Shown here piece by piece: positions 37,688-49,442 of a DNA stretch of 64,000 bases. Positions within the stretch are counted from its first letter, which is position 1, and each line of letters begins with the position of its first letter. The notes beneath the pieces were generated by a model. That model ran no database searches. It saw only the letters and a list, made by a program, of their open reading frames with translations, and was not told the DNA's origin. This stretch comes from Sphingomonas panacis. GTDB lineage: Bacteria > Pseudomonadota > Alphaproteobacteria > Sphingomonadales > Sphingomonadaceae. Location: positions 4,495,501 through 4,559,500 of the forward strand of contig NZ_CP014168.1 in NCBI RefSeq assembly GCF_001717955.1, written 5' to 3'. Both the position numbers and the translations under genes were made by a program.

Positions 37688-38796
37688 GCGCGCGTCACCT
37701 TCCCGCGCTGGCGATCCTGCTCGCAGCCTCCGCGTGCAGCACGCTGCCAGGTGGCGGTCCGTCCGCAGCCACGTTGCGCCAGACGCCAGCGGTGGATGTC
37801 GTCGCGGTCACGCCGGAGATGGCGGAAGCGGCACGCGCGCAGGCGGTGACTGCCCGCAGCGCCGCACTCGACGATGCACTCGCCCGGCTGCGCGGCCCGG
37901 TGGTCAATCCGCAGTTCCAGCTAGCGGCCGGCGACACGCTCGACGTGACGATGTGGAGCTACTCCGCGCTTCCCGGGGCCAATGCTTTCACGGCGAGCGG
38001 GCCGGCGGCGATGCCGCTCGGGAGCTTCACCGTCGCATCCGACGGCGCGGTTCTGCTTCCCTATGCCGGGCGCACGCCGCTCGCGGGGTTGACGCTCGCC
38101 GAGGCGCAGCGGGCGATCGCCGCCCGCTACGCAGCCTTACGCATTCTACAGGGTCCGACCGCGACGGTGAGGCTCGCCTCATCCCCCCAGAGCGACGTGC
38201 TCGTAACCGGCGCGGTCGGGCAACCGAAGGCGATCGCGTGGGGCCCGGCGGGTCTCACCCTCGCGCAGGCGGTGACGCAGGCGCTCGGGGACGGGAACGC
38301 AACGCTGGGGCAAGGCGATCTGTCCGCCACGCGTTCGGCGGTGCGCGTGTCGGTCACACGCGGCGGCGCCGCGCCGATCGAGCTTCCGATCGCCACGGCG
38401 CTCGAGGAACGCATCCCGCTCAGTCCAGGGGACCGGGTGGTCGTCCGCAAGGCGCCGCTGGTCGAAGTGACGATGCTGGGCGGCGGAACGCGGCGCAACG
38501 GCGTGATCGGCTTCGCCAAGCAGCCAGCGCTCGCCGAGGCGCTGGCGGAGGCGAACGGCCTCGACGGCAACGTCGCCAACGACCATGCCGTATTCGTGCT
38601 GCGCAGGCGCGCCGGCGCCAAACCCGTATTGTACGATTTCGCCTGGAAGCGTGGCGAGGGACTGATCGCCGCGCAGCAGTTCCCGCTTGAGAGCGAGGAC
38701 GTCGTGTACGTGGCCGAAGCGCCGATCGTGTCCGTCCAGAAAGTAATCGGGCTGCTATTCCAGGTCACCTTGCCCGCACAGGTGCTGAAGGGATGA
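37684..38796 (+). CDS. Polysaccharide export outer-membrane lipoprotein (Wza/KpsD/BexD-like)
   Basis: A 370-residue protein from ATG 37684 overlapping the upstream stop (ATGA). A lipoprotein signal with lipobox LAASAC (Cys19) is followed by a poly-export domain (FQLAAGDTLDVTMWSYSALP; VASDGAVLLPYAGRTPLAGL) and SLBB-like repeats (VLVTGAVGQPKAIAWGPAGL; VTMLGGGTRRNGVIGFAKQP). Such proteins form the outer-membrane channel for capsule or exopolysaccharide. The stop overlaps the OpgH-like gene by 4 bp, tying channel and synthase together. Confidence 0.87.
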   Translation: MSARHLPALAILLAASACSTLPGGGPSAATLRQTPAVDVVAVTPEMAEAARAQAVTARSAALDDALARLRGPVVNPQFQLAAGDTLDVTMWSYSALPGANAFTASGPAAMPLGSFTVASDGAVLLPYAGRTPLAGLTLAEAQRAIAARYAALRILQGPTATVRLASSPQSDVLVTGAVGQPKAIAWGPAGLTLAQAVTQALGDGNATLGQGDLSATRSAVRVSVTRGGAAPIELPIATALEERIPLSPGDRVVVRKAPLVEVTMLGGGTRRNGVIGFAKQPALAEALAEANGLDGNVANDHAVFVLRRRAGAKPVLYDFAWKRGEGLIAAQQFPLESEDVVYVAEAPIVSVQKVIGLLFQVTLPAQVLKG

Positions 38797-41075
38797 TCGC
38801 GTCGCCTTTCGAGCAGTATCTGCGGCATGCGAGGATAAGGCCGGAGGACGGCGCCGAGATCGCGAGCTGGGACGATCTTACCGCGCAGCTCGACCGGGAC
38901 CGGTGCCCGCCCCTCCAGCCGCCGCCGCGGCGCCAGTCGATGGCCGCACCGCGCCACGACCTCTCCTGGAAGCACAACCTCCGGCTTTCGCTTCGGGGCG
39001 CCGGCGAAGCGGCATCCAAGCCAGGCTGGCAGCAAGTCGTCGAGTATCGTCAACGTGTGACCCTCGTGCTGACGATCGCGATGACGGCCGCTGTCCTCTA
39101 CCTGTCCAACCTGATGCTGGTCGCACAGCAGATGCCGCCGCTGCTTCACCGGCTGTATCTCGGCGTGTACGGCGTGATGACCTTCTTCCTCGCCGCCAAC
39201 TTCTTCAAGATGATGCTCGGCACCTGGTACATGATGCGCGGCGCGAGGAACAATCCCTGGCATCCGGCGCGGACCGCCTGCGATCCGCCGCCAGGCGCGC
39301 GCGTCGCGATCATCTATCCGGTCTACCACGAGCAGGTCGAGCGCGTCGCCGCCGGGATCGCCGCGACCTGGCAGTCGATCGCCGCGCGCCATCCCGGGCT
39401 CGCCGACCGCTTTGACAACTTCCTCCTTTCCGACAGCCGCGACCCGGCTTTCAGGATCGCGGAGGAGATTGCGGTGGACGGCCTGCGCGAAGCATTCCCC
39501 GACGGACGGTTCTTCTACCGGTGGCGGCGGAGCAACAGCAACGCCAAGCTGGGGAACGTCGCGGACTTCTGCCGGCGCTGGGGCGGCGAGTACGATTACA
39601 TGCTGGTCATGGACGCCGACAGCGTGATGGACGGAGAGGCGGTCGTCACGCTGCTGCGCATGATGGCGGGCAATCCGCGCCTCGGCATCCTCCAGACCAA
39701 TCCCAAACCGATCCTGCGCACCAGCCTGTTCGGGCGCATGCAGCAGTTTGGCGCGCGGCTCTACGGCTCGGTCTTCTCCTACGGGCTTCAGGCCATGTAC
39801 ATGGGCAACGCCAGCTACATCGGCCACAACGCGATGATCCGGGTCGCACCGTTCGTCGAGCACTGCACCCTGCCCGAACTCTCTGGCCCGAAGCCGTGGG
39901 GCGGAAAGCCGCTCAGCCATGACATCGTCGAATCCGCGATGATGGCGCGTGCCGGCTACGAGGTGTGGTTCCTGCCCGACATCGAGGGCAGCTACGAGGA
40001 GATGCCGGCGAACATCCTCGCCTTCCTGATCCGCGAGCGGCGCTGGATGCAGGGCAATCTCCAGCACCTGCGCTTCGTCTTCCTGCACGGCCTGCGATCG
40101 ATCCACCGCGAGACCTTCCTCAACGGCTCGATGGGCTATCTTACGGCGCCATTGTGGGCGTCCTTCCTTGTCATCTCGGCGGTCGGAATGATCAACTTCC
40201 TCCAGAACGGTCTCCTCGCGCTCGGCAGCCTGCGGACCATCCAGATGCCGATGCTGATGCTGCTGATCTCCTCGCTGGTCTTCCTGTTCATGCCGCGCCT
40301 GATCGCGATCGGCGTCCACATCGCGCAGGACCGTGCGCGGCTGTTCGGCGGCAAGGACAAGCTCGTGCTGTCCGTGCTGATCGAGACGGTGTTTTCGTTC
40401 TTCTTCTCGCCGCTCATCATGATCTTCATCACCCGCTTCCTGTGGGCCTGGGTGAAGCGCAAGGGCATCCGGTGGGACACGCAGTCGCGTGGCGACGAGC
40501 CGCTGCCCTGGGACGTCTGCATCCGCTACTTCGGCTGGGTCAGCGTTCTCGGCGCGGCATGCCTCGCAGCCATGGTCTACGAGTTGACGATGGTGCCCTG
40601 GACGCAGCAGATGCTGCTCTCGGCGATGTCGAACGGGCTCGTGAAGCCGCTCGATCTGGTGCTGTGGTTTTCGCCTATCCTTCTAGGGTTCACCTTCGCG
40701 GTGTGGATCGCGCGTGCGAGCAGCCTCGCCTTCCCCGCGCTCGCGCGGCTGCGCCTGTTCAGCATCCCCGAGGAGATCGCTCCGCCAGACGTGGTGCTGG
40801 CGGTGGGCGCCTGGGAGCGGCACTTCGAGGCGCTCCTGCCCGACACCCGCGACGCCCGCGCCACCGTCGAAGCCGCGCTAAGCGACGAGCGGTTCTATGT
40901 CCTTCATCGTCGCGAGACGCGCAGGCGCGTGCGGAAGCCGCGCGGTCTTCTGGCGCGGATAGAAAGCGGAAGTACACTCATGAACGGCGAACTCTCCGTG
41001 GCGCTGACGGATCGCACGGCGTTCGATGCCCTACACCGCGCCGCGATCGGCAAAGCGGGACCGGCAGCCGAGTGA
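38793..41075 (+). CDS. Glucans biosynthesis glucosyltransferase H-like (OpgH/MdoH family)
   Basis: A 760-residue membrane glycosyltransferase. Two N-terminal helices (~residues 85-150) lead to a GT2 domain with VAIIYPVYHEQVERVAAG, the UDP-sugar DxD in MLVMDADSVMDG (~272), LSHDIVESAMMARAGYEVWF and the QxxRW-type motif RERRWMQGN (~416), then about five or six further helices (LTAPLWASFLVISAVGMINF onward). This is the order in OpgH, which makes the linear beta-1,2-glucan backbone of periplasmic glucans. OpgG, its usual partner, is absent; instead it is joined to capsule-type export genes. Confidence 0.9.
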   Translation: MIASPFEQYLRHARIRPEDGAEIASWDDLTAQLDRDRCPPLQPPPRRQSMAAPRHDLSWKHNLRLSLRGAGEAASKPGWQQVVEYRQRVTLVLTIAMTAAVLYLSNLMLVAQQMPPLLHRLYLGVYGVMTFFLAANFFKMMLGTWYMMRGARNNPWHPARTACDPPPGARVAIIYPVYHEQVERVAAGIAATWQSIAARHPGLADRFDNFLLSDSRDPAFRIAEEIAVDGLREAFPDGRFFYRWRRSNSNAKLGNVADFCRRWGGEYDYMLVMDADSVMDGEAVVTLLRMMAGNPRLGILQTNPKPILRTSLFGRMQQFGARLYGSVFSYGLQAMYMGNASYIGHNAMIRVAPFVEHCTLPELSGPKPWGGKPLSHDIVESAMMARAGYEVWFLPDIEGSYEEMPANILAFLIRERRWMQGNLQHLRFVFLHGLRSIHRETFLNGSMGYLTAPLWASFLVISAVGMINFLQNGLLALGSLRTIQMPMLMLLISSLVFLFMPRLIAIGVHIAQDRARLFGGKDKLVLSVLIETVFSFFFSPLIMIFITRFLWAWVKRKGIRWDTQSRGDEPLPWDVCIRYFGWVSVLGAACLAAMVYELTMVPWTQQMLLSAMSNGLVKPLDLVLWFSPILLGFTFAVWIARASSLAFPALARLRLFSIPEEIAPPDVVLAVGAWERHFEALLPDTRDARATVEAALSDERFYVLHRRETRRRVRKPRGLLARIESGSTLMNGELSVALTDRTAFDALHRAAIGKAGPAAE

Positions 41076-41153
41076 TCCGCGAGCGGCGCACGGATGGAAG
41101 ACGATGACGCCGAACGCACAGACTATCAGCCCCTCCCGCGAGACGGGTCATCG

Positions 41154-41280
41154 AAGCATAGCATCCGGCGGTTCCGGGAAAAGCTGACCCGCGCCGGCGC
41201 AATCGACGCGCTGATCGTCGCTTTCGACCGGCAGTTCCGCGAGCGTCGTTATCTGCCGATGGACAGTCTCGTCACGGAAC
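41154..41280 (+). pseudogene. Remnant of an IS5-family transposase
   Basis: Within a 115-codon open frame, residues 21-63 read KHSIRRFREKLTRAGAIDAL, then IVAFDRQFRERRYLPMDSLV, closely matching the segment of IS5-group transposases normally reading like FREKLTRAG and LRERGYLAMGGQIVDAT. Similarity vanishes at both sides; no DDE residues and no inverted repeats are seen. It lies between the OpgH-like gene and the convergent hypothetical gene, a scar of a past insertion. Confidence 0.6.
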
Positions 41281-41817
41281 CGACAGCGCAGCGTCCAACC
41301 GGCTCGGGAAGCGCGCGAACAGCGCCTCGGCCAGCTTGCCGGCCACCGCATCGGGCGCTCCCGCACGTGTTCCATCGACCTGCGCGGTCATGGCGCTTCC
41401 GCTCCAGACCGGGTGCTTGTCGCTCCGCAGAAGGATCGTGACCGTGAGTTCGGTGAGGACAAGACCCCGGAGTTGATCTTTTGTCGTCGGCAGCCGCATA
41501 CCCATGCCGACGCCCCAATTGGCGATACCTGCCGCGGGCGCCGTCCCCTTGGTGCCAGACGTCACGACGCCTCCCGATTTTCGCGTCACGGCGATGATCG
41601 CGATGTAGCGGCTATGGCTCGGCGCCGGCAGCGGGATGAAATTGGCGTCCGCGCTCGCCGCCCGCACCGCGTCGGCAAATACCGGGTCGGCATCGCGGGC
41701 TGCGGCACCGTCGTCTCGCTCGATCGTGATCGTGCCAGGCGTGACAGAGGGGGCGGCCTCCTCGACTGGCGTCGCCACCGCGGCGAGGACGCCGGCCATG
41801 ATCCAGGGGAGCCACAT
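41272..41817 (-). CDS. Hypothetical secreted protein
   Basis: A 181-residue protein with a short signal peptide (MWLPWIMAGVLAAVATPVEE). The rest has an alternating pattern (PSHSRYIAIIAVTRKSGGVV; LVLTELTVTILLRSDKHPVW) and a C-terminal helix AVAGKLAEALFARFPSRLDA, reminiscent of DUF4136-type periplasmic proteins but not close enough to assign. It converges on the glucan operon and overlaps the end of the IS5 remnant by a few bases. Role unknown. Confidence 0.6.
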   Translation of the reverse strand: MWLPWIMAGVLAAVATPVEEAAPSVTPGTITIERDDGAAARDADPVFADAVRAASADANFIPLPAPSHSRYIAIIAVTRKSGGVVTSGTKGTAPAAGIANWGVGMGMRLPTTKDQLRGLVLTELTVTILLRSDKHPVWSGSAMTAQVDGTRAGAPDAVAGKLAEALFARFPSRLDAALSVP

Positions 41818-41989
41818 CGTATCGTATCGCCTTCGGCGTCGAGCCGCCGCAGATGGTGTCTAAGGGGCGCCCGCGCGGGAAACAAGCTCGCTTCGGACCG
41901 ACCGTCGCCAGTCACGCCCCCGCAAAAAGCATCGGGCGATTGCGCTTGGTCCCGGCAAACCCAGGGCAATGCGCGCGCGGCCTGAGCGC

Positions 41990-45569
<3,580 letters not shown>

Positions 45570-45646
45570 TGGTGCACCCGGAGCGATTCGAACGCCCGAC
45601 CCTCAGATTCGTAGTCTGATGCTCTATCCAGCTGAGCTACGGGTGC
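45570..45646 (-). tRNA. tRNA-Arg (anticodon ACG)
   Basis: The reverse complement folds as a full cloverleaf of 77 nt including an encoded CCA. Acceptor stem GCACCCG/CGGGTGC, D-arm GCTC...GAGC, anticodon stem TCAGA/TCTGA with loop CTACGAA (anticodon ACG, reads CGN Arg codons after A-to-I editing), T-loop GTTCGAATC. It is isolated between the GH2 gene and a lipoprotein gene. Confidence 0.96.
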
Positions 45647-45727
45647 GTGGGAGGTCGCCTTTAGATGCGCTTTTTCCGGCGCGCAAGTGCGTTGCGCGAT
45701 TCTTTTGCCGGGCATAGAGCCTTTTTC

Positions 45728-46246
45728 ATGAAAAACCGCCGCGCCATCGCCATTCCCGCCCTGTTGCTGACCACCTTGCTGGCGGGCGGCTGCGCCCAGC
45801 AGACCGTGTCCCGCTACCCCTCGCTCCAGCCGCGCGCGATCGAGCGGCGCAGCGATGCGGAGTCTGCCGAGGCCGCCCCAGCGGCTGCCACGCCCGATAC
45901 CGCGCTAGACGCCATGCTCGCCGCGAAGGCGAAAACCCTCGCCGATACCGATTCGGCGTTCGCCCCGGCCGCCGACAGCGCGGAACGCGCAGCCAGGGCC
46001 GCGCGCAGCGACGCTGTCGGCAGCGATCGCTGGATCGCCGCGCAGACCGCGCTCGCCAAGCTCGACGCGTTTCGGGCGACCACGTCGGCCATCGTCACCG
46101 ATCTCGACGAACTCGCGATCGGCCGCGCGCGCGACGCCAAGCCGCCCTACCCCGCGCTCGATTCGTTGAAAGGGCGCGGCGACGCGCAGCTTACCGCCGA
46201 GATCAACCGCATCGCGGCGATCCAGGCGCTGCTGCCGGCCGCCTGA
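45728..46246 (+). CDS. Hypothetical lipoprotein
   Basis: A 172-residue protein from ATG 45728, where the lipoprotein signal begins (KNRRAIAIPALLLTTLLAGG followed by Cys21); an earlier in-frame ATG at 45665 would precede the signal peptide. The mature part is Ala-rich and helical (AFAPAADSAERAARAARSDA; STAIVTDLDELAIGRARDA-like stretch), without a recognised domain. It may be a small outer-membrane-anchored structural protein. It converges with the GNAT gene (stops 11 bp apart). Confidence 0.75.
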   Translation: MKNRRAIAIPALLLTTLLAGGCAQQTVSRYPSLQPRAIERRSDAESAEAAPAAATPDTALDAMLAAKAKTLADTDSAFAPAADSAERAARAARSDAVGSDRWIAAQTALAKLDAFRATTSAIVTDLDELAIGRARDAKPPYPALDSLKGRGDAQLTAEINRIAAIQALLPAA

Positions 46247-46257
46247 TCGGGCTTCGC

Positions 46258-46785
46258 CTACGCGGGCCGCTCGATCGAATAGCTGACGGTCTCGCGGCGC
46301 GGATCGTCGATCGCGAAGTTCGGATGATCGAACGCGCCCAGCCGCGCCATGCCGAGCCGCTCCATCAGCGCCCGGCTCGCACGGTTCTGTGCGGCGGTGA
46401 TCGCGACGATCCGCGCAGCGTCGCTGTTCGTCCAGCCCCAGCCGAGGCTCGCCTCCGCCGCCTCGCGCGCATAGCCGTGCCGCCAGTGCGCCGCGGCCAG
46501 CATCCAGCCGACTTCGAGCTCGCCCGCGATCGGCGTATTTTCCGCGCCCGGTTTGAGCCCGCAAAAGCCGATCACGGTGCCGCCATCGCGCAGCGCGACC
46601 GTCCAGAAGCCGAAGCCATGCGACTGACGATAGCCCTCATGCCGCGCGATCGTCGCCGCGCTGTCCTCAGGCGTCTTGAGCGGCCCGAGGTCGGCCATCA
46701 CGCGCGGGTCGCTCCACATCGCATGGAGCGGCGCGTGATCGCCCGCTACGGGCAGCCTGAGCACAAGCCGGGCCGTCTCGATCAT
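46258..46785 (-). CDS. GNAT acetyltransferase (RimJ/RimL-like)
   Basis: A 175-residue protein with the RimJ/RimL layout: IETARLVLRLPVAGDHAPLH, VMADLGPLKTPEDS, GFCGLKPGAENTPIAGELEV, and the acetyl-CoA segment MLAAAHWRHGYAREAAEASL (HWRxGYAxEA). Substrate unknown; relatives acetylate ribosomal proteins or small molecules. Its ATG overlaps the hemB stop by 4 bp, so it is translated as part of that operon. Confidence 0.85.
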   Translation of the reverse strand: MIETARLVLRLPVAGDHAPLHAMWSDPRVMADLGPLKTPEDSAATIARHEGYRQSHGFGFWTVALRDGGTVIGFCGLKPGAENTPIAGELEVGWMLAAAHWRHGYAREAAEASLGWGWTNSDAARIVAITAAQNRASRALMERLGMARLGAFDHPNFAIDDPRRETVSYSIERPA

Positions 46786-47771
46786 GCGCCCAGCAGGCGC
46801 GCCGCATGAAGCGCATGGTACGTCAGCACGCCCGAACAGCCGGCGCGCTTGAACGCCATCAGCGTCTCCAGCACCACCGGATCGCGCTCGGCCACGCCGG
46901 CCGCGACCGCAGCCTCGATCATCGCATATTCGCCCGACACCTGATAGGCGAACACCGGCACCTGGAACTCGGTCTTCACACGCAGGATGATGTCGAGATA
47001 CGGCAGCCCTGGCTTGACCATCACGCTGTCGGCGCCCTCGGCGAGATCGAGCGCGACCTCGCGCAGCGCCTCCTCGGCATTGGCCGAGTCCATCTGGTAG
47101 GTCTTCTTGTCGCCCTTGAGCAGCCCGCGCGAGCCGACCGCGTCGCGGAACGGGCCGTAAAAGCCGCTCGCGTACTTTGCGGCGTAGGACATGATCTGGA
47201 CGTTGACGTGGCCACCGCCCTCCAGCGCGTCGCGGATCTGGCCGATGCGGCCGTCCATCATGTCGCTGGGCGCGATGATGTCCGCCCCCGCCGCCGCCTG
47301 GTTGAGCGCCTGCCCGACCAGCATCTCGGCGGTGGTGTCGTTCACCACATAACCGGCCGCGTCGACCAGCCCGTCATGGCCGTGCGCGGTATAGGGATCG
47401 AGCGCGACGTCGGTCAGCACGCCGATTTCGGGCACCGCGTCCTTCAGCGCGCGCGTGGCGCGGCACATCAGATTGTCGGGGTTGAGCGCCTCGCGCCCGT
47501 CCTCGGTGCGCAGGTGCGGCGGCGTATTGGGGAACAGGGCGATGCAGGGAATGCCCGCGTCGCGTGCTTCCTTCGCCCGCGCGACGATGCCGTCGATCGA
47601 CCAGCGCGACACGCCGGGCAAGGTCGCGATCGGCTCCTCGATACCCTGGCCTTCGGCGATGAACAGCGGCCAGATCAGGTCGACTGGGGTCAATACCGTC
47701 TCGGCGTGGAGGCGGCGGCTCCATGGGGTCGAGCGGGTGCGGCGGAGGCGAAGTGCTGGATAGTGACTCAT
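46782..47771 (-). CDS. hemB: Delta-aminolevulinic acid dehydratase (porphobilinogen synthase)
   Basis: A 329-residue enzyme that joins two 5-aminolevulinates to porphobilinogen in haem and cobalamin/sirohaem synthesis. It opens RLRRTRSTPWSRRLHAETVL. The active-site lysines lie in IMSYAAKYASGFYGPFRD (first) and DSVMVKPGLPYLDI (Schiff base). It carries DVALDPYTAHGHDGL, where many HemB proteins have a Cys-rich zinc site; the Asp/Thr version is the magnesium-type seen in many Alphaproteobacteria. The next gene upstream is a MATE exporter. Confidence 0.95.
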   Translation of the reverse strand: MSHYPALRLRRTRSTPWSRRLHAETVLTPVDLIWPLFIAEGQGIEEPIATLPGVSRWSIDGIVARAKEARDAGIPCIALFPNTPPHLRTEDGREALNPDNLMCRATRALKDAVPEIGVLTDVALDPYTAHGHDGLVDAAGYVVNDTTAEMLVGQALNQAAAGADIIAPSDMMDGRIGQIRDALEGGGHVNVQIMSYAAKYASGFYGPFRDAVGSRGLLKGDKKTYQMDSANAEEALREVALDLAEGADSVMVKPGLPYLDIILRVKTEFQVPVFAYQVSGEYAMIEAAVAAGVAERDPVVLETLMAFKRAGCSGVLTYHALHAARLLGA

Positions 47772-47789
47772 GCCCGCCCAAATGCCCCC

Positions 47790-49250
47790 TCAGCCGCTCG
47801 GGTGCAACCGTCCGGCGGGTTCCGACGTGGCGCGCGCGCCCTCCTTCGCTTCCGCTTCATGCGACGGCACGGCGAGCACCGCATCGCGCCACTTTCCGTA
47901 ACGGAAGTACAGGCCGGCCAGCACCAACGATACGATCGAGCTGAGCGGGAACGCCCACCACAGCGCGTCTGCGCCGAGCAGCGGCTTGCCGAGCAGCGCG
48001 ATGCCGATGCGGAACGGGATCAGCGAGGTGATGAGGATCAGCAGCGGCGCCAGCGTCGCGCCATTGGCGCGCACCGTCCCGAAGATCACCATCGTCGCGC
48101 CGAACATCAGGAAGGTCCAGCTCGAGATGAGCTGGATATGCCGCGCGATCGGGATTGCCGGGCTTTGGCTGTCGATGAACAATGCCATCACCGGCCGGTC
48201 GAACAGGATGATCGCGGTGATGACGACGAGCGTGATGATCGTGTTGTAGAGGATGCCAGACCGCGTGATCCTGCCGACCCGGTCCCACAACCCCGCGCCG
48301 ATATTCTGCGCGGCCATGCTGCTCACCGCAGCGCCGATCGCCATCGCCGGCATCTGGATATAGTTCCAGAGCTGCTGCGACACCGCATAGGCCGCCGCCG
48401 TCTCGACGCCGAGCCGGTTGACCAGCCCGATCATCGTCAGCCCCGATACCGACATCACCAGCATCTGCGCCGCCATCGGCACGCCCTTGGCGACGATGAT
48501 CCGCACCAGCGCCGGATCGGGGATCAGCCATTTCAGTTCCGCGCCGCGCAGCCGGATCGGCAGGTCGCGCGCATAGACGTAGATGAGGAGCCCCACCGCC
48601 GACACACCCGACGCGATCAGGGTAGCGGTCGCCGAACCGGCGATGCCCATTTCCGGGAACGGCCCGATGCCGCGAATCAGCAGCGGGTTGAGCCCCGCGT
48701 CTATGCAGGCGCTCAGCACCATGAACCACATCGGGGTGAGCGCGTCGCCGGTGCCGCGCAGCCCGATCTGGATCAGCAGGCTCAGCATCGACAGCGGCAG
48801 GCCGAGGAAGATCACCCGCAGATAGATCAGCGCCAGCGCCTGCGCTTCGCCCGGCGTCGCCATCAACCGCAGGATATCGGGCGCGAAGACATAGCCCAGC
48901 ACTGCGATCACCACCGCCGCGGCGACCACCAGCCCCACCGCCGAGCCGAACGCCCGTCGCGCACCCTCGATATCGCGCCGCCCGATCGACTGGCCGATCA
49001 GGATCGACGCGGCCATGCCGAATCCGAACACCGCGCCGAAGCTGAGGAACATCACGATCGTGGCGTTCGAGGTCGCCGCCAGCGCGCTCTCGCCGAGAAA
49101 ACGCCCGACCCAGATCGAGTTGATCGATCCGTTGAGCGTCTGGAGAATGTTCGAGGCCAATGTCGGCAGCGCGAACGCGAGCAGCGTCCGCCCGATCGGC
49201 CCGGTCGTCAGATCCCTGCCGTGACCTTTGGGCGGCTGTGCCACACGCAT
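47790..49250 (-). CDS. MATE-family efflux transporter
   Basis: A 486-residue inner-membrane protein with 12 predicted helices. The opening segment (RTLLAFALPTLASNILQTLN, then GSINSIWVGRFLGESALAAT) and the repeat at the middle (MAAQMLVMSVSGLTMIGLVN) are typical of MATE (NorM/DinF/MepA-like) exporters, which expel cations or drugs in exchange for Na+ or H+. No regulator is adjacent; the gene sits between valS and hemB, on the same strand. Confidence 0.9.
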   Translation of the reverse strand: MRVAQPPKGHGRDLTTGPIGRTLLAFALPTLASNILQTLNGSINSIWVGRFLGESALAATSNATIVMFLSFGAVFGFGMAASILIGQSIGRRDIEGARRAFGSAVGLVVAAAVVIAVLGYVFAPDILRLMATPGEAQALALIYLRVIFLGLPLSMLSLLIQIGLRGTGDALTPMWFMVLSACIDAGLNPLLIRGIGPFPEMGIAGSATATLIASGVSAVGLLIYVYARDLPIRLRGAELKWLIPDPALVRIIVAKGVPMAAQMLVMSVSGLTMIGLVNRLGVETAAAYAVSQQLWNYIQMPAMAIGAAVSSMAAQNIGAGLWDRVGRITRSGILYNTIITLVVITAIILFDRPVMALFIDSQSPAIPIARHIQLISSWTFLMFGATMVIFGTVRANGATLAPLLILITSLIPFRIGIALLGKPLLGADALWWAFPLSSIVSLVLAGLYFRYGKWRDAVLAVPSHEAEAKEGARATSEPAGRLHPSG

Positions 49251-49295
49251 CCCCTCGTTGTTGCAGGCGGCGATAGGCGAGACGCTCGGATTCTG

Positions 49296-49425
49296 AAAGC
49301 CCTCTCCCCTCCGGGGGAGAGGGTGGCCGAGCGAGGCGAGGTCGGGAGAGGGGCTGTCCAGCAGCGCAGCGCCCGCGACTCGCCCCTCTCCTAAATCCTC
49401 TCCTCAGAGGCGAGAGGACTTCCCG
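49296..49425. repeat. Paired intergenic hairpins between MATE and valS genes
   Basis: CCCTCTCCCC (49300-49309) pairs with GGGGAGAGGG (49314-49323), and TCCTCTC (49396-49402) with GAGAGGA (49412-49418). The whole segment is built from CTCTCC/GGGAGAG units, a common kind of dispersed intergenic palindrome in these bacteria. It may end transcription from valS. Confidence 0.6.
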
Positions 49426-49442
49426 CGCTCAATCTCAACCGT

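Noticed and set aside
38127..40319. 730-codon minus-strand frame opposite the Wza-like and OpgH-like genes
   Set aside because: High-GC antisense frame; His/Arg/Asp-rich composition and no homology, whereas the plus-strand genes have clear domains.
46806..49394. 862-codon plus-strand frame
   Set aside because: Antisense to hemB and the MATE gene; Arg/His/Gln-rich shadow of codon bias.
49296..49425. CRISPR-like array
   Set aside because: The units are palindromic CTCTCC/GGGAGAG hairpins without regular repeat-spacer periodicity; no cas genes in the window.
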